A DNA stretch of 64,000 nt, from the NCBI GenBank assembly GCA_902806565.1, contig CADCXA010000014.1, positions 62,001 to 126,000 on the forward strand, given 5' to 3'. Source of the DNA: Hypoxylon rubiginosum. Lineage: Eukaryota > Ascomycota > Sordariomycetes > Xylariales > Hypoxylaceae. Position numbers and translations under genes: made by a program. This document shows, one piece after another, positions 1-12,300 of the stretch (position 1 is its first letter; each line of letters starts with the position of its first letter). The notes under the pieces are model-generated. The model had not been told where the DNA came from. It searched no databases and saw nothing but the letters and a program-made list of their open reading frames with translations.

Positions 1-1032
1 TGCGCAGCCGATGTGCCATATGCAGAAAAAGACGTTAGACAGAGTGAGCACGCCGGCGCGACCAAATATCTCCGAGAGGGGAGCCAGGAACAATGGTCCC
101 GTAGCATAACCCAACAGGTAGATGCTGACAGGAAGAGTACCCGCTATGGGGTTGGTATTATGAAAGTCCTTGTTGATGTACTCGATGGCGGGTGCTAGGA
201 CGGAGGACGAGAAAGGAGACATGAAGGTAATAGCAGCCAGGGACCAAACGACCACCCACTTCCGGGCCGCAGAGAAGTTTAGGGGCATCTTTGGATCGTC
301 CTGGCTTTCCCAGCCGACGATGGAATGATCAAGATCGGAAAGGGGAAGGATTGTAGCTGCGACCCCATCGTCGCCAGGTTCGCTTTCCTTTGGGGTAGAG
401 GAACCCTTATCATTGGCCGCTGGCGTGAGTGCGCCGGTTTGCTCTCTCGCCAGACCCATACCGCTAGAAGAGCGGACTTTCCGCATCTGATCTCTATCTA
501 GGATGAGCTTTCCGGTATGATAAACCGACCGTATCTGGTCCCGGTCTAGAACAAGGGAGAAACGGACGACGTCCAACGACGAACGTACAGGGCTTTTTGG
601 CGGCGTCGTATCCGGCGGCGTATCCGGTGGTGTATCTGGTACGACAACAGCCTTTTCGTCGTCCGGACTTAAGGTATGGCTGCTATCATCCGTCCCATTT
701 CCAGACTCCTGTAGATCAGCCTGGTCTACCTCTTGTCTTGTAGTATGACTGCTATCGTCTACTTCGGTTTCCCGCTTCTGCGAGTCGCCTTGCCTCTCTT
801 CTTGCCTCGGGGCCTCTTTTTCGGGTCTTATAGTATTGCTGCTATCATCTGTTACTTCTCCGGGGGGTTGTATGTCGTTACCTCCATCCGGTGTTGTACT
901 ACCGCTACTGCCCTGCGCCCTATTTTCGGGATCCCGTCCCTCGGGTTCCTGTCCATTAGGTGCACTCTCTTCCTCGGGGTTGGAAGGATGAATGCTGTTA
1001 AAGTCGGGCACACTCTCGGCGTCTAGGGCCAT
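1..1032 (-). CDS. MFS transporter, drug/polyamine type, partial (5' part)
   Basis: The frame is open from 1107 down to base 1, so the C-terminal part lies outside the window. The last ~110 residues read as the start of a DHA1-type major facilitator: a GWESQDDPKMPLNFSAARKW segment, a first transmembrane helix, then the motif-A region with GYATGPLFLAPLSEIFGR, typical of fungal multidrug and polyamine H+ antiporters at the plasma membrane or vacuole. The ~230 residues before it are hydrophilic, acidic and repetitive (several DDSSHT copies, a PDTPPDTPPDT run), much longer than the usual cytosolic N-terminus. I place the start at ATG 1030-1032. An in-frame ATG at 1105-1107 would add a hydrophobic 25-residue segment. 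Substrate is not predictable. Family is sure; the start is not. Confidence 0.8.
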   Translation of the reverse strand, partial: MALDAESVPDFNSIHPSNPEEESAPNGQEPEGRDPENRAQGSSGSTTPDGGNDIQPPGEVTDDSSNTIRPEKEAPRQEERQGDSQKRETEVDDSSHTTRQEVDQADLQESGNGTDDSSHTLSPDDEKAVVVPDTPPDTPPDTTPPKSPVRSSLDVVRFSLVLDRDQIRSVYHTGKLILDRDQMRKVRSSSGMGLAREQTGALTPAANDKGSSTPKESEPGDDGVAATILPLSDLDHSIVGWESQDDPKMPLNFSAARKWVVVWSLAAITFMSPFSSSVLAPAIEYINKDFHNTNPIAGTLPVSIYLLGYATGPLFLAPLSEIFGRAGVLTLSNVFFCIWHIGCA

Positions 1033-1107
1033 CGCAGCCAGAGTCGACCTGGTGTTACTAATAGCTATAAGGATGGGAAGTGAGACAAGCCAACTCAACC
1101 AAAACAT

Positions 1108-2262
1108 TATTTTGAGCAAGTAGACACATCTTTACTTAAAGAATGGGTCTATGTAATGAGGGAGACTTATGATAGAGATAAGAGAATACATTCTAATGGA
1201 AATGACCGACTCGAAACGTGGCTAGGGGATCCTCTGTGAGTCTAGAGTTTAGGTAGAAAGTATTCCATCTTAGATGTCTAGTTGCCGACGATTGCAGCTA
1301 CTGTCAGATCGGTTAGTCGGGTCTAATACTTCCAGGAGAGATATAAGATCCCGTGAAGTCTATCCCATGTGTGTGTGGTATGAAGAATGAGGGACGATCT
1401 TAATCGCTTTCGGTAAGAAAAGTCAATATTCTCAAGCTGGGAGCACTACTGCAGCGATCGGAGGTTCCGTATGTTGGTTAGAGTTTGTAAATGAGGTTTC
1501 AAGATCTGCTGGGACATAGGTACTGAGATATGAATTACTGAGATGATGATGCATCTTTAGCAGCCCTGCTATGACGTATAGGCGTATAGAGCATCGACGT
1601 ATGAGGGCAATCAAGATATAGAAATACCTATACAATCCTAGGACCACACTTGCAAGTAAAGCTAGGTTAGATGGGATCTTGGTGCCTTGGCCTGTCTCTT
1701 TCTCTAGAGCAAACCGAACGAGTATAATGACCAAACGACCAAACAGACAGGACAGAGCGGAATTGTTTCGGGCGTGACTGAAAGGGGGAAATAGTACCTA
1801 TTGTTTAGGTTGTTTTACTTACCACATGGCTGGGTTAGGCCCAAGTCCACATGCGTTAGCCATGCTAGGGGTCCATAATTGAAGCTTTCTCAGGCTGTTT
1901 AGCTCGGTCGCACGTGCATGTGATTGGTCTAAGCTAATCGGCAATACCCTTGTAGTGCACGTACGCAAGCTAGTACCTTAGTACCGACGCAGTGATGTAC
2001 GTGTACCGTGTCTTCTTTTCTTTTTCTTATTGTCCGCCAAAGTCAACGCCGGGCTATCTTATCCTTCAGACAACGCCATTCACCATCCACCATCCACCAC
2101 CAATTGAGGCACCAATTAGGGCCACGACGCACCTTTCATCATCGTCGACTTTAATGTGACGACCCCACGGCAAGAAATGGGCCTTTTTGCCGACCGATCG
2201 ACCTAAGGGAAAAGAGAGAAACAAAGAAGAAGAAAAAAAGCAATGGACTAAAGCTTGCAAAG
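1108..2262. other. intergenic, divergent promoter region
   Basis: This lies between the divergent MFS gene and ALG7 and should hold both promoters. Open frames such as 1432-1734 (minus) show no family features. I see no RNA gene or repeat. Confidence 0.5.
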
Positions 2263-3755
2263 ATGCCGTCCACCGACCTCTCTCGCACCGAGACCCTCTA
2301 CCTCACCGGCCTCGCCCTAGTATGTGTCGCCGTCCTCGTACGAACCTTTGAGGGGGAGGGCGAACCCCTCATCGCCTCTCTGGCTCTTAGCGGTGTCGCA
2401 TTCGCTGCCAGCTATGCCATGATACGATGGCTAGGTCCTACCTTCATCAAGGCCGGACTGAAAGGTCGCGACCTGTCCAAGGTGAACAACAGTCACTACA
2501 TACCCGAATGCATGGGCGGCATATGCGCCATAGTCTACCTATTGACCATCATCGTCTTCATACCGTTCCCCTTCTTTAAGGACATCGTGGTCGCTACTAG
2601 TGGTGGTGGAAACCGTGATGTGGTCATGAATGTTGAGTTTGTGCAGCAGGGGAGGCTGCTTCACAAGTTCCCCCATAGCAAGGTATGACGCCTCTCTCCC
2701 ACCTTTCCCACCTTTGCGCCCAAGTTAGAAGGGAGCCGAGGAAATACCCTAATGCTGACTTCTCCCCGCAGCTGGCATCCTACCTCTCTGCCATCATATC
2801 CATCCAGTCAATCACTCTCCTTGGCATAGGCGACGACCTGTTCGATATCCGATGGCGACACAAGTTCTTCATTCCGGCCTTCGCCTCCATCCCTCTTCTC
2901 GTCATCTACTTTATTGACTTCGGCGTAACTTCGATCGTCCTCCCCACGTTTCTCCAGCCCTATGTCGGCCGCGAGCTATTCGACCTGGGCATCCTCTACT
3001 ATGGATACATGTCGGCATTTTCCATCTTCAGCCCCAACAGCATCAATATCTTCGCTGGAATCAACGGGATCGAAGTCAGTCAGAGCATTGTAATTGCGCT
3101 ACTCCTCGTCTTCAACGATGCCCTCTACCTCCTCACTCCATACCCCCATCCGGCCACCGACTCCCATCTGTTCTCTCTCTACCTCCTCCTGCCCTTCCTA
3201 GGTGTGAGCTTCGCGCTGCTAATCCACAACTGGTATCCGGCCCGTGTGTTCGTCGGCGATACATACTGTTACTTTGCCGGCATGGTGTTCGTGGTGGTTA
3301 GTATCCTAGGCCATTTCTCGAAGACTCTGATCCTACTCCTGATCCCTCAGATCTTCAATTTTGTCTACAGCACGCCTCAGCTCTTCGGGCTGATCCCGTG
3401 CCCACGTCACCGCCTGCCGCACTTCAACGCCCGCACAGGACTACTGGAGCCGAGCGTAACCAAGTGGGAGAAGGACAAGCAGCCGCGCTCCGTCGTCGCA
3501 AAGGCCCTGCGACTGCTAGCGCAGTTCAAGCTATTGCAACTAAAGGAAGACGAACAGGGTCTCATCACGGAGACGAGTAACTTCACGATCCTGAATCTTT
3601 GGCTGTTCTGGCGAGGTCCGATGCGCGAAGACAGGCTCGCCACGGAGCTCACTGCCATGCAGACGGTCCTAGGTCTATTTGGCCTCTTCGTCAGACATCG
3701 GCTGGCGCTCCTCATCTTCCGAGAAGATAATTGGAATATTCGAAGCGCGGTCTGA
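2263..3755 (+). CDS. ALG7: UDP-GlcNAc:dolichyl-phosphate GlcNAc-1-phosphotransferase
   Basis: Join 2263..2682, 2772..3755 (467 aa). The intron has a GTATGA donor and CCGCAG acceptor. The enzyme transfers GlcNAc-1-P from UDP-GlcNAc to dolichyl phosphate on the cytosolic face of the ER, the first step of N-glycan precursor assembly and the target of tunicamycin. The protein is strongly hydrophobic, with about ten membrane segments. Family motifs are intact: GIGDDLFDIRWRHK (the DDxxD motif, about residues 158-171) and NWYPARVFVGDT in the loop for substrate and metal. Length is near the 448 aa of yeast Alg7. It is single copy here and housekeeping in character. The first exon alone would stop four bases into the intron, so splicing is required. 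Confidence 0.95.
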
Positions 3756-5323
3756 TCGAAGTTATGACGGCCTAGAGGACCCTTAGACTTTTCAGATGCA
3801 GATTGCTAGGTGTACATATCAGGGGAAAAAACTGCTAATTGGCAGCACGATACTTTAGCTAGATCGCGAAGCACATGGATGAATTCTGTTGAATTGAGCT
3901 TACCGAAATGCCGTCCATGTTACTAGTGAATGCAACGTCAGATCCTACCCTAGACATCTACTTAGCTACCTCCTTGTAGATACATACATGTTGGATCCGA
4001 TAAGGCGGAGCAAAGTGTTCGTATTTATCCCACGTGAACCATCCTACCCGAGACACAGGTATCATCTACCTTACAAGTTTGCCGAAATCATGTATGTATC
4101 TGTCCACCGCTAGGTACAAAACGATTGGTTGGGAATAGTAACAGCCGAGACCCGAAAACACGTCACACATATCTCTCTTTATCTTACCTAGTCACTAACA
4201 ACTCAGGCCCTTCGCAACAAGAACAGACCACAATCACACGTATCCTCCCCAGCCCTGCTTCAAGCTATAAAAGATCTTTCCGCTGCAGCTAGGTATAAGC
4301 ACCATCGTTACTATCATTGCCCTACTTTGCGCCGCTTACCTACCTGGAACCTATTCGCTCTCGCCAATCGAACATCCTTACCCTACCTGCCTTAGCTATC
4401 ATGCATACATAACAAGTTTTCCCGCGGCCGGGTTTGACGTATGTAGGTCATCTACCTACAAGTGCATCATATCATACGACCATCGTCCAATTCCCTCATC
4501 ACGAAGCTGACTCAGATACATGGGCGGCGTCAGGAAAAGAGAAATATGAACAAGGTAGTCATTCATCCCCAGTAGCAATATGCATTTTTCGCAACAGGGA
4601 TCTGTTTCTTTAACAAAATTGAATTCCGCTCCGTTCAAAACGGAGGAGGCTCGCCCTACTGGAGAGTAAGTAGAGGTAGCTAAGAGATACGGTCATGCTC
4701 ATCTAGTCATGCAGTGTACCTAAACTTCACCGACCAGCCCTAACCCACCCCTCGACTAGAGCCCGTCAGCTTCTACTAGTACATATACGATATACGAATA
4801 TCTAGTTTCCTTTTGGACTCCGTTCGCCTCAGTCCCTGCGACTGCCGGCGTTATCATTAAAGCCGAGCCTGTTGTTCGCCGGTGAGAGTGTCGCGATAGA
4901 CCGACCATTTTCCCCCAAACCCAGTCCGAGCTAAGCAAAACCAAGCAAGAAGTCAACCCCTCACATTCGAGCACGTTGGAAAAAATCACGCCGATACCAT
5001 TTGAACGCGGTAATTTCGAAATAAAGCGATAAATCTTCTCTTCCGAGAATGCCATGCCAATGTCATGCCACGTGTCACCCCGGACCCCTTTAATACCTTC
5101 CTTCCCCAACGCCTAGGCACGTAATACGACGTTACCCATCCGGCATGCTTGCCATTTTGAGACTCAGATAATACATACGTAGACTCCTAACCGAGTCGTG
5201 GTCGATCAACATGGGCTTGCTTCGTTGAGTAATAGATACTGTCAAACGATAGTGCCTATGCCAGGCACTAGCAACGCCGCCGTATATTACAACTCCAACA
5301 GAACACTCGGGTCATAACACTCT
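3756..5323. other. intergenic
   Basis: Space between the 3' ends of ALG7 and the SET3-like gene (convergent). The open frames at 4456-4638 and 4756-5109 (minus) have no recognisable domain and I read them as chance. Confidence 0.5.
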
Positions 5324-8122
5324 TCAGTCCGCACTCTTATCGGTGGTTGGAGCCTCTGACATCACCGTGTCTGTATTTGTTGGTGATTTGGCCTCCTCGG
5401 CAACTGTAAATGGTGCCTTCAGCGAAGTCCCTGCCGGTTTCGTAGCTGCTGCTTTATTCATTCTGCTCTTCGTATAGTCGCTTAAGCTTAGCTTCTTCTT
5501 GATCGGACTAGGCTGGACGGCGATACCGCTGACCGAAGCGGGAACCAAATGTGGACCGAACGGGCTGGGTAGATTGGTAACCGAGAAGGGCGACTGGATC
5601 GGTGTTCCGGTCGCGGACAGCGGAGTCGTTACAGTAGGAACCATAGAGTTATTGAAGATAGGAACGGGAGGCATCTGAACACGTAGCTCTGGAGTTTTGT
5701 GCTTGACGGATAAGGTTGGGGGAATTCCCACTGGTGGCGCCTTGGTATCAGTAGGTGATACGGACGGAGCGTCCGTCATAGGGGTATCGATGGATTGAGC
5801 GTCGAGAGGTGGCAATGGTGGTTTCTCATGCTTCTCCGAGTCCAAACGAGGAGCCGTTGAGCCCTGTTCTGCCTTTGGTGAGTCTAGATCCATTTTGACC
5901 GTGGGGTCGGGCGAAGTAGCAATAGTCTTGCTCCTTCGGTCTTCTTCCGCTCGCAAGCGATGCCGAATGTCCAGCAAACGCTTCGAGAGAGACACGATCC
6001 GTTTCTTCGGCTTCGAAGTCTGGCCGACATCGCTGAACCACTTTCCGTCGACAGGGTCTGTTTGGACGGAAGCGTCGCGGTACTCAGGGTGGGGTCCCTG
6101 AGAGGGGTGTCTCGAAGAAGCTCGAGCGGTGGCACTTTGAGAATTGCGATATCTAGGATGGTTCGTCGTATTTGGAGATAGTGCGCTGGAGGGCGATCCT
6201 GACATGCTTCGCGATGTACCGGCGTCGACGTAATGGCGCTCTTGTGTGCCGTTCGGAGCACCAGTGGGATGGCTAGTTGAGCCCCTTCGTTTCGGCTTAG
6301 AAGTCGAACTGGAACTTGCGTTCCCATCTGAGGTTCGTTTCTTCTTCCGAGGAGGTTGTTGTTGCTGCTCCATGCGACGAAATGAGTCTTCAACCATTTG
6401 AACTTTACGTTTGTCTCTGTCGGTAAGTTCGGTCAATACACCCAGAGTATCAAACGAACCTTGCCGGGGTGCGGGAGTCATGTCACGACTGGGAGGCTTG
6501 CTACGCGACGAACCGGAGTCGTTGTCTGCGCCATCATCACCGTGGCCCTCACTAGGGGCACGGCTGTTGCTGGCGTAGCCGGTGCTAGTTGGTGAGAGGG
6601 CGTTTGTCTTGGGCTTCCGGGATTTCTTCTTGGCTCCCTTCTCTTTGGTTTGCTGTTGCGGTTTAAATAGGTATGTCCGATGGAAACGGGCAAAGGCGCA
6701 GTCCGGGCCCAAATCGCAAGCACAACCACCATATTCTGAAAGTATCGCATGAACCCACGAAGCAATGCTTTGGTAAGTTTCTATCTCCTTCTCGTTGTAG
6801 TCTGGTTGTGAACCTGATTCCTCATCCCCAAGGCCGAGCAACTGCGCCCATCGTCGTGCCACATCTTTCTGGAGATTAAATTCCCAAGGGATTGTGATCT
6901 GTTCGGAGGGTGCTATTCGTCGATCGCTTACCAGCCAAAAGTGGTATTCGGAACTATCTGACAAGTACGTGTCCAGGACCGCATTTGGCTTGCAGCTTCG
7001 TCGCACATATCGAGCAAGGGAGCCTTCTTTTCGCGTGTCGATGTAAATGGGTAGGTAGGGATGGAAAAACACAAATGGGAGTGGAGAGCTCAATTCCTGC
7101 CAGCGATTTTCTGGGTCGACGCAATAGTCCTTTTGTATGCCGATCTGGCCATTTAGCTCCACGAGAGGCACATCTTTGTTGATTGTTTCCGTAGTCTTTA
7201 AACACTGCCAGTTCACAATTGTATCGGGTCCGACAAGCAACTTCTTCGATTCAACTCTCGGCGGAGCCTTGATCAAGTCGATATTGGACGGTAAAGACTG
7301 GAAGACATCTTCAAATTTGCACCCCGTCTCGAGTCTTAACTTGTCATGATCTCGCAACCATATAGATAGGACATTCGAAATGGAGAGGCTAGCAAACGAG
7401 TTCGTCTGAACGATAGACACGTCGCGGTCGTCTTTGAATAAATTTAAAAAAGCATTCGCATACTGGATTTCTAGTTCGTGGGGGATATCTGGGGGTGTGG
7501 TGGCAGGACTAGGCGGGTGGCCGTGAGGGTTTCCAGGTTTTTGGCCATAGGAAGGGCTGCGTTTTGAGTTTTGCATGCTGATGGACTGATTCGGGCGGTG
7601 GGTGCTTTTGGTTTTTTTGTGTTGGTGGGTGGGAAGAGGGTCGAGTGTGTGTTTCGTGTTGGGTTCGGAATTAATGTGACCGTTTAGTGTGAGGTCTGCT
7701 GGTTTGGCCTTTTTCTTATTAGTTTTCGTCGGAGGGCGCTTGGTTTTCTTCTCGGACAGTTCTGTGGTATTTGGTTTGCTTCGTCGAAGCCGCTGTCGCT
7801 CGTAGGCACCTTCGCGATCGAGAGGTCGAGGTTTACAATCGGCGCAGGAGTGAGCAAAATCTTCTCGCAAGGCCTCGTTGACATTGTGGGGGTAGTAACA
7901 GTCGATATGTTGCCAGGTATCGCATATTTCGCAGTAGATCGTGTTCCCGTCATCGTCAGCGTAGTCACAGATACACTTGATCGTGTACGGCTCCTCCTCG
8001 ACCATCGTCTGGGGCTTATTGGACACATGGTTGAGAAAGGCAGGCGTAGATTTGGGACTTAGGACGGCCGTCTGACTCGGAGTCACTGATTGCGTTGGTA
8101 AAGATGGGAGCCTGTCTGTCAT
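5324..8122 (-). CDS. SET3: SET3-like PHD finger/SET domain chromatin protein
   Basis: Single exon, 932 aa. Residues 50-96 form a C4HC3 PHD finger (C50, C52, C64, C67, H72, C75, C93, C96; CEICDTWQHIDC core), expected to bind methylated H3K4. About residues 305-415 are a SET domain. The usual NHSCxPN of active lysine methyltransferases is RRSCKPN here (374-380), as in the yeast Set3/human MLL5 group, so catalytic activity is doubtful. The rest is low complexity and basic or proline rich, with a late coiled segment. By homology it is a subunit of the Set3 histone deacetylase complex in the nucleus. Start chosen at the only Met well before the PHD finger. Confidence 0.88.
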   Translation of the reverse strand: MTDRLPSLPTQSVTPSQTAVLSPKSTPAFLNHVSNKPQTMVEEEPYTIKCICDYADDDGNTIYCEICDTWQHIDCYYPHNVNEALREDFAHSCADCKPRPLDREGAYERQRLRRSKPNTTELSEKKTKRPPTKTNKKKAKPADLTLNGHINSEPNTKHTLDPLPTHQHKKTKSTHRPNQSISMQNSKRSPSYGQKPGNPHGHPPSPATTPPDIPHELEIQYANAFLNLFKDDRDVSIVQTNSFASLSISNVLSIWLRDHDKLRLETGCKFEDVFQSLPSNIDLIKAPPRVESKKLLVGPDTIVNWQCLKTTETINKDVPLVELNGQIGIQKDYCVDPENRWQELSSPLPFVFFHPYLPIYIDTRKEGSLARYVRRSCKPNAVLDTYLSDSSEYHFWLVSDRRIAPSEQITIPWEFNLQKDVARRWAQLLGLGDEESGSQPDYNEKEIETYQSIASWVHAILSEYGGCACDLGPDCAFARFHRTYLFKPQQQTKEKGAKKKSRKPKTNALSPTSTGYASNSRAPSEGHGDDGADNDSGSSRSKPPSRDMTPAPRQGSFDTLGVLTELTDRDKRKVQMVEDSFRRMEQQQQPPRKKKRTSDGNASSSSTSKPKRRGSTSHPTGAPNGTQERHYVDAGTSRSMSGSPSSALSPNTTNHPRYRNSQSATARASSRHPSQGPHPEYRDASVQTDPVDGKWFSDVGQTSKPKKRIVSLSKRLLDIRHRLRAEEDRRSKTIATSPDPTVKMDLDSPKAEQGSTAPRLDSEKHEKPPLPPLDAQSIDTPMTDAPSVSPTDTKAPPVGIPPTLSVKHKTPELRVQMPPVPIFNNSMVPTVTTPLSATGTPIQSPFSVTNLPSPFGPHLVPASVSGIAVQPSPIKKKLSLSDYTKSRMNKAAATKPAGTSLKAPFTVAEEAKSPTNTDTVMSEAPTTDKSAD

Positions 8123-9035
8123 AATCTGGCATTCACCCCACGAGGTGATTGTTGGTGAGGTATAAGTATGGCGAGGTGGCGTTTTATCGTAGGAGCCCGG
8201 ATGGCATGACGACGAATCTAGATTCGACGTGACGACGCTCTATAACCAGGGACGCCAGGATCGGGATGACGACTCGTACAGATGACATGCGTCAAGTTCG
8301 AAGGAGTGACAATGCAATGCGCGGCGCGTAGAGGAATTGTTGTTGTGATTGAAGAGGGGGCTAAAACAGGCCCGGACCCGAGGGCGACAGTTGAGCACAA
8401 AGGACAGAGCCGAAAACAAAGGAAATGGGATGTTTTAAACTATGGCAGGCGAAAATACTCGGTCGTCTAGTCGCAGATACCAGGGAAAGACTGCAGCCTA
8501 TGCCACGATACCGTGTGTTGGGAGAATTTTGTTGAAACGGAGTGTTCGCGAAGAAGGCGTGGCGACGGAGAAAGGAACAAATTCGAGGTTTTTCGTTGTC
8601 TGGCCCGGGGGAAGAATGCGCCTCGAGGCGAAATGGAATTGTAGCGGACGGCGGATGGGTGACAGGTGCGGAATTAGGTTAAGTTTACGAGTATGTTGAA
8701 AGATTCGAGGCTTGGAATCCGAAGGAAATGGTAATTCGTGTTTGACGTGGTCGTGGGTAGAGGGACGAGGGATGAGGGAGAAGAATTGAAGAGCGTGAGA
8801 AGGGAGAGCCAAAATCGGCGGGTGGGAAAGAGCAGAATGCGCACCAAGCAGAGAGAGATTACCTACCATTCGTACCTACCATGCACCCTGCGTTATCCTA
8901 GGTTAGGTACATGACCTCTGTACCTCCTACCTTTTGGTGCTGAGTCTGAGTCTCTGAGTGTTAGGTGCTAAGTGCTCAAGTGCTCAGGTGCCCAGGTGCT
9001 AGGATAACGATACCGGGCTGGCAGGCTGGGTGCTG

Positions 9036-9112
9036 GGTGCTAGGTGCTAGGTGCTAGGTGCTAGGTGCTAGGTGCTAGGTGCTAGGTGCTAGGTGCTAGG
9101 TGCTAGGTGCTG
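9036..9112. repeat. 7-bp minisatellite, (GGTGCTA)10 plus degenerate copies
   Basis: Ten perfect head-to-tail GGTGCTA units at 9036-9105, then GGTGCTG at 9106-9112. Degenerate relatives (GGTGCTAA, AGTGCTC, GGTGCCCA) spread through 8940-9035 and on to about 9150. It lies roughly 900 bp upstream of the SET3-like start codon. Confidence 0.95.
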
Positions 9113-9330
9113 GGTGCTGCTGGGTATTGGGTTACTGGTACTAGGCACTGGGCTGCCGGGTTACCCTGCTAATCCTGTGCCCTGCAACTAGTCCTGCTAG
9201 TAGGGTAGAGCGGGGAGGGAGCGCGGGTTTGCAGGGCACCTGCAGCTCCCACTGGCAATTTTGAGTCGTGGTGCGCACATCAGCACCAATTGGCGCCCAC
9301 CATGGGCCTTGGGTTGGTGGCAGTGGGAAA

Positions 9331-9374
9331 AGCCAGTAGGAAGCCAGTAGGAAGCCAGTAGGAAGCCCAGTGGA
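9331..9374. repeat. 11-bp tandem repeat, AGCCAGTAGGA x3 plus one variant
   Basis: Three exact AGCCAGTAGGA units at 9331-9363, followed by the variant AGCCCAGTGGA. Confidence 0.9.
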
Positions 9375-12300
9375 AAATCCAATGCCCAGTGGGAGCAAGG
9401 AGCGAAAGCGGGAAAAATAGTGCCATGGATGGCTAGTACAAAAAATTACATGCTGTGCAGTGCAGGCTATCATGTACAGTGAATGGGATGTACTCGGTAC
9501 CCCGTGGTAGGTAATATTCAAATTGCCTGTGGTGCAGCTGTGCCCCGTTTTCTTCCTAGTTTCCCTCACTTGTGGCTGCTTTGTCCACTCCCAGCAAGTC
9601 CCAGTTCGGGTATGCGGGGGCCACTTGGAACGATATTTTGGTGCTAGAGCCTAGAGCCTAGAGCCACGATAAAAAAAAGGGACCCCGTCAAAATACTCAT
9701 TTTGGCTTTGTCTGTGACATTGAACAGTGGTGACACTGTCGAAACGAAAAAAAAAGCTCCAGGACTTTGCAACCAGTAAAAGTGGAGTTGATAACCTCGA
9801 AGAGGAAATAAGGACACAGAGCGGAAGCGGGAAGGAAATGAGGAAATGAAGAAAAAGAGTCGAGACACGACCAACCTGTTCTGCCTGTTGTGTGTGTAGA
9901 TGGAATAGAAATTGTACCCTAAGCATATTAGCAGATGAGACCAAGAAAAATCAATAAAAGATAACGATAAGTGCATGGGCCATCTTAACACCAAACAAAT
10001 CCTGCGCTTGGCCTTGGCCACAAAAAAATATGCATATGAAAAAGGAAAAGATCTCGGGAAGAATGGGAAAGTGTGCGCGAGAGGGGGGAGAGGGGGAGAA
10101 GGGGGAGAAGGGGGGGGAACTGGGGGTCCAAGAAGAGGAAGAAGGGAAAAAAAGAAAAGAGAAGCCACTCACTTGGACATGCACTGCATGCCTCTACCTA
10201 ACAACATCCAGACATCCAGACATCCTAGGCAAAGTATTGGGCAATCCTCGAAACAAAGACTAAGCCGGGAAGAGAGTGGGTCACAGCGGACCAGGTTGAC
10301 CAATGATAATGTGAGAGCGTAGATAGGCCTGTGCTTTTATACCTCCTGGAACCGTTTTCTTACCAAGCACTACTCAGGTACAGGTATTAAGAAATCGTTT
10401 CCGGCTTCCATCACCACGGTCTGAGAGAGTCTCGCCATCTCTCCTAGTGAGGCGACCAAGCGGTATTGGTATTGTCGAGTTTTGATTAGCGATAGGTAAT
10501 TTGCGATGGCAATATTGAACACCAAGGTCGTCAGGTTCCCCCATTCGATTTGCCATATCGGATATGAATCATCTCAGGCGAACGAGGCTGTGTCTGCGTT
10601 GATATCGTGATGATGGAATACGTAAGTGTAAGAAATCATAAAAGAAATCAAATTTGGGTATTAGGCTGGCAGGCTGGAAGCTGAGAAGGCTGGGTAGGGC
10701 ACACAGTTGAACAGCGCACAAGCTGTCGATGATATCCCTTCGCAGGTACAAGCCTGCAATATGAGGGAAGAATTTATGTGATGACGAAAGGGTTTTGCGG
10801 AGGTAGCTTTGCCTGTGGGCAGCCAGAACTGCCAGATCAGGGTCAATCCCTGATACAGTGTCTGAGTGTGTGGCAGAACAGCCCCTAGCTGGCAAATCGA
10901 CTGGACGAGCTGACGAGTGGACGAGTGGACGGCCAGGGGTTGAAAACTTGAAAGTGAGGAGGTGGAGTTAACAGACGAAAGGCTTTTTCAGACACGTGGG
11001 CGTATTTTACGCCTTCATAGGAAACGGTGTTATACTATTATAATATGTTATCTATAAGTATTTCAAGTATTTCCAACCGTTTATAACCTCTCTTTTATCT
11101 CTTATCCTCTTTCGCGGGATTCTGATACGGGAAGTTCAAGTTCAATTATTCAACGTATAACAAAGCGACTCCTGTGAACTCGGGTCTTCAGCCTATAATA
11201 TATATACGAATCACAAGAACTATACTTCTCTAGCACATATACAACTTCCATTATCGAGTCACTATCATCCGACAACGCAATCGAACAAGACGACTGTTAT
11301 GGAGATGTATGTAGGACGCCAAACCGATTTCATATAGAGGCATGTAGACAGGCTGACAGGCAAAAGATAGCGGGGGGATCCAATCCATCTGAGATAAGCC
11401 CTTTATAAATTAGCGCTTCTTGTTTTGAGGGTATGGATAAAATGTTGGCATAAAAATGGCAAGCCGTCGGGAGTCGGGAGAGCGAGAGCGGGAGAAAGAG
11501 TCCGGTAACATGCTTTGTCTCATCTTTCCATCTCCCACGCCATTGGGTAACTCGAGAATGACCCTGACCTTAAAGACATTCAGACCTCCAGACCTTCAGG
11601 CCTTCAAAAAATCTCACAGAACTCAATGTTCCGTTTGGTTGCGTCGTCCCGGATTTGCGGCATTCCTACTGCAAGATGATCGTGTGATTCGTGTTGAAAA
11701 TTTTGTGATTCGCCCACAGCTTTCACAGAGCCTCTGCTTCAGCGCAGACACGCATATTTGCTGGTTTTAGACGCGTTTCTTGACCGCTCTTCCAGCCCTT
11801 TCACCCGTCTGCATGTGAGAGAGAAGCTGTTTGGCTGCGTCCCTCATATACGGGCTTTTTGAACGTTTCGACCAAGATCCGATGCTTGGAATATACAAGG
11901 TCTCCATGCCTGCATGCAAGGCCATGACTTTCGTTGGTTACGTTCCAACCCAAGAATGCATGAAATCGTGGCTATGCTCGCGGTCTGATCTCACGTACCC
12001 AATCACGAGCCCGTTCGGAGTTGGGAAAGACCTGCAAGTCGCGCCAATAGGTTCGAAGCCTATCGGGTGCTGTAGCTTTTCCCACCGTAGTACTTTGTAG
12101 GTTGCCATTATTCCTCGGCTATGAACTAGGCAAAAGTAAAAGTTTGTGACAAGAACGACAGAAACACATTCGCGACTACATTCGACGGCGACGTGCTTCT
12201 TATCGAGCCAATGGTTGTACGCGGAATTCTAGCCTTAGATACGGATTCGCAGCATACGAATATCCGACTTGGGAACGAAGGAGAGCTGAACCAGAATGTC

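Noticed and set aside
9644..10322. Frames on both strands of 77-174 codons
   Set aside because: Built on purine/pyrimidine runs, mutually overlapping, no domain.
12040..12080. tRNA-like T-arm (GGTTCGAAGCC)
   Set aside because: No matching acceptor stem, anticodon arm or B/A box spacing around it.
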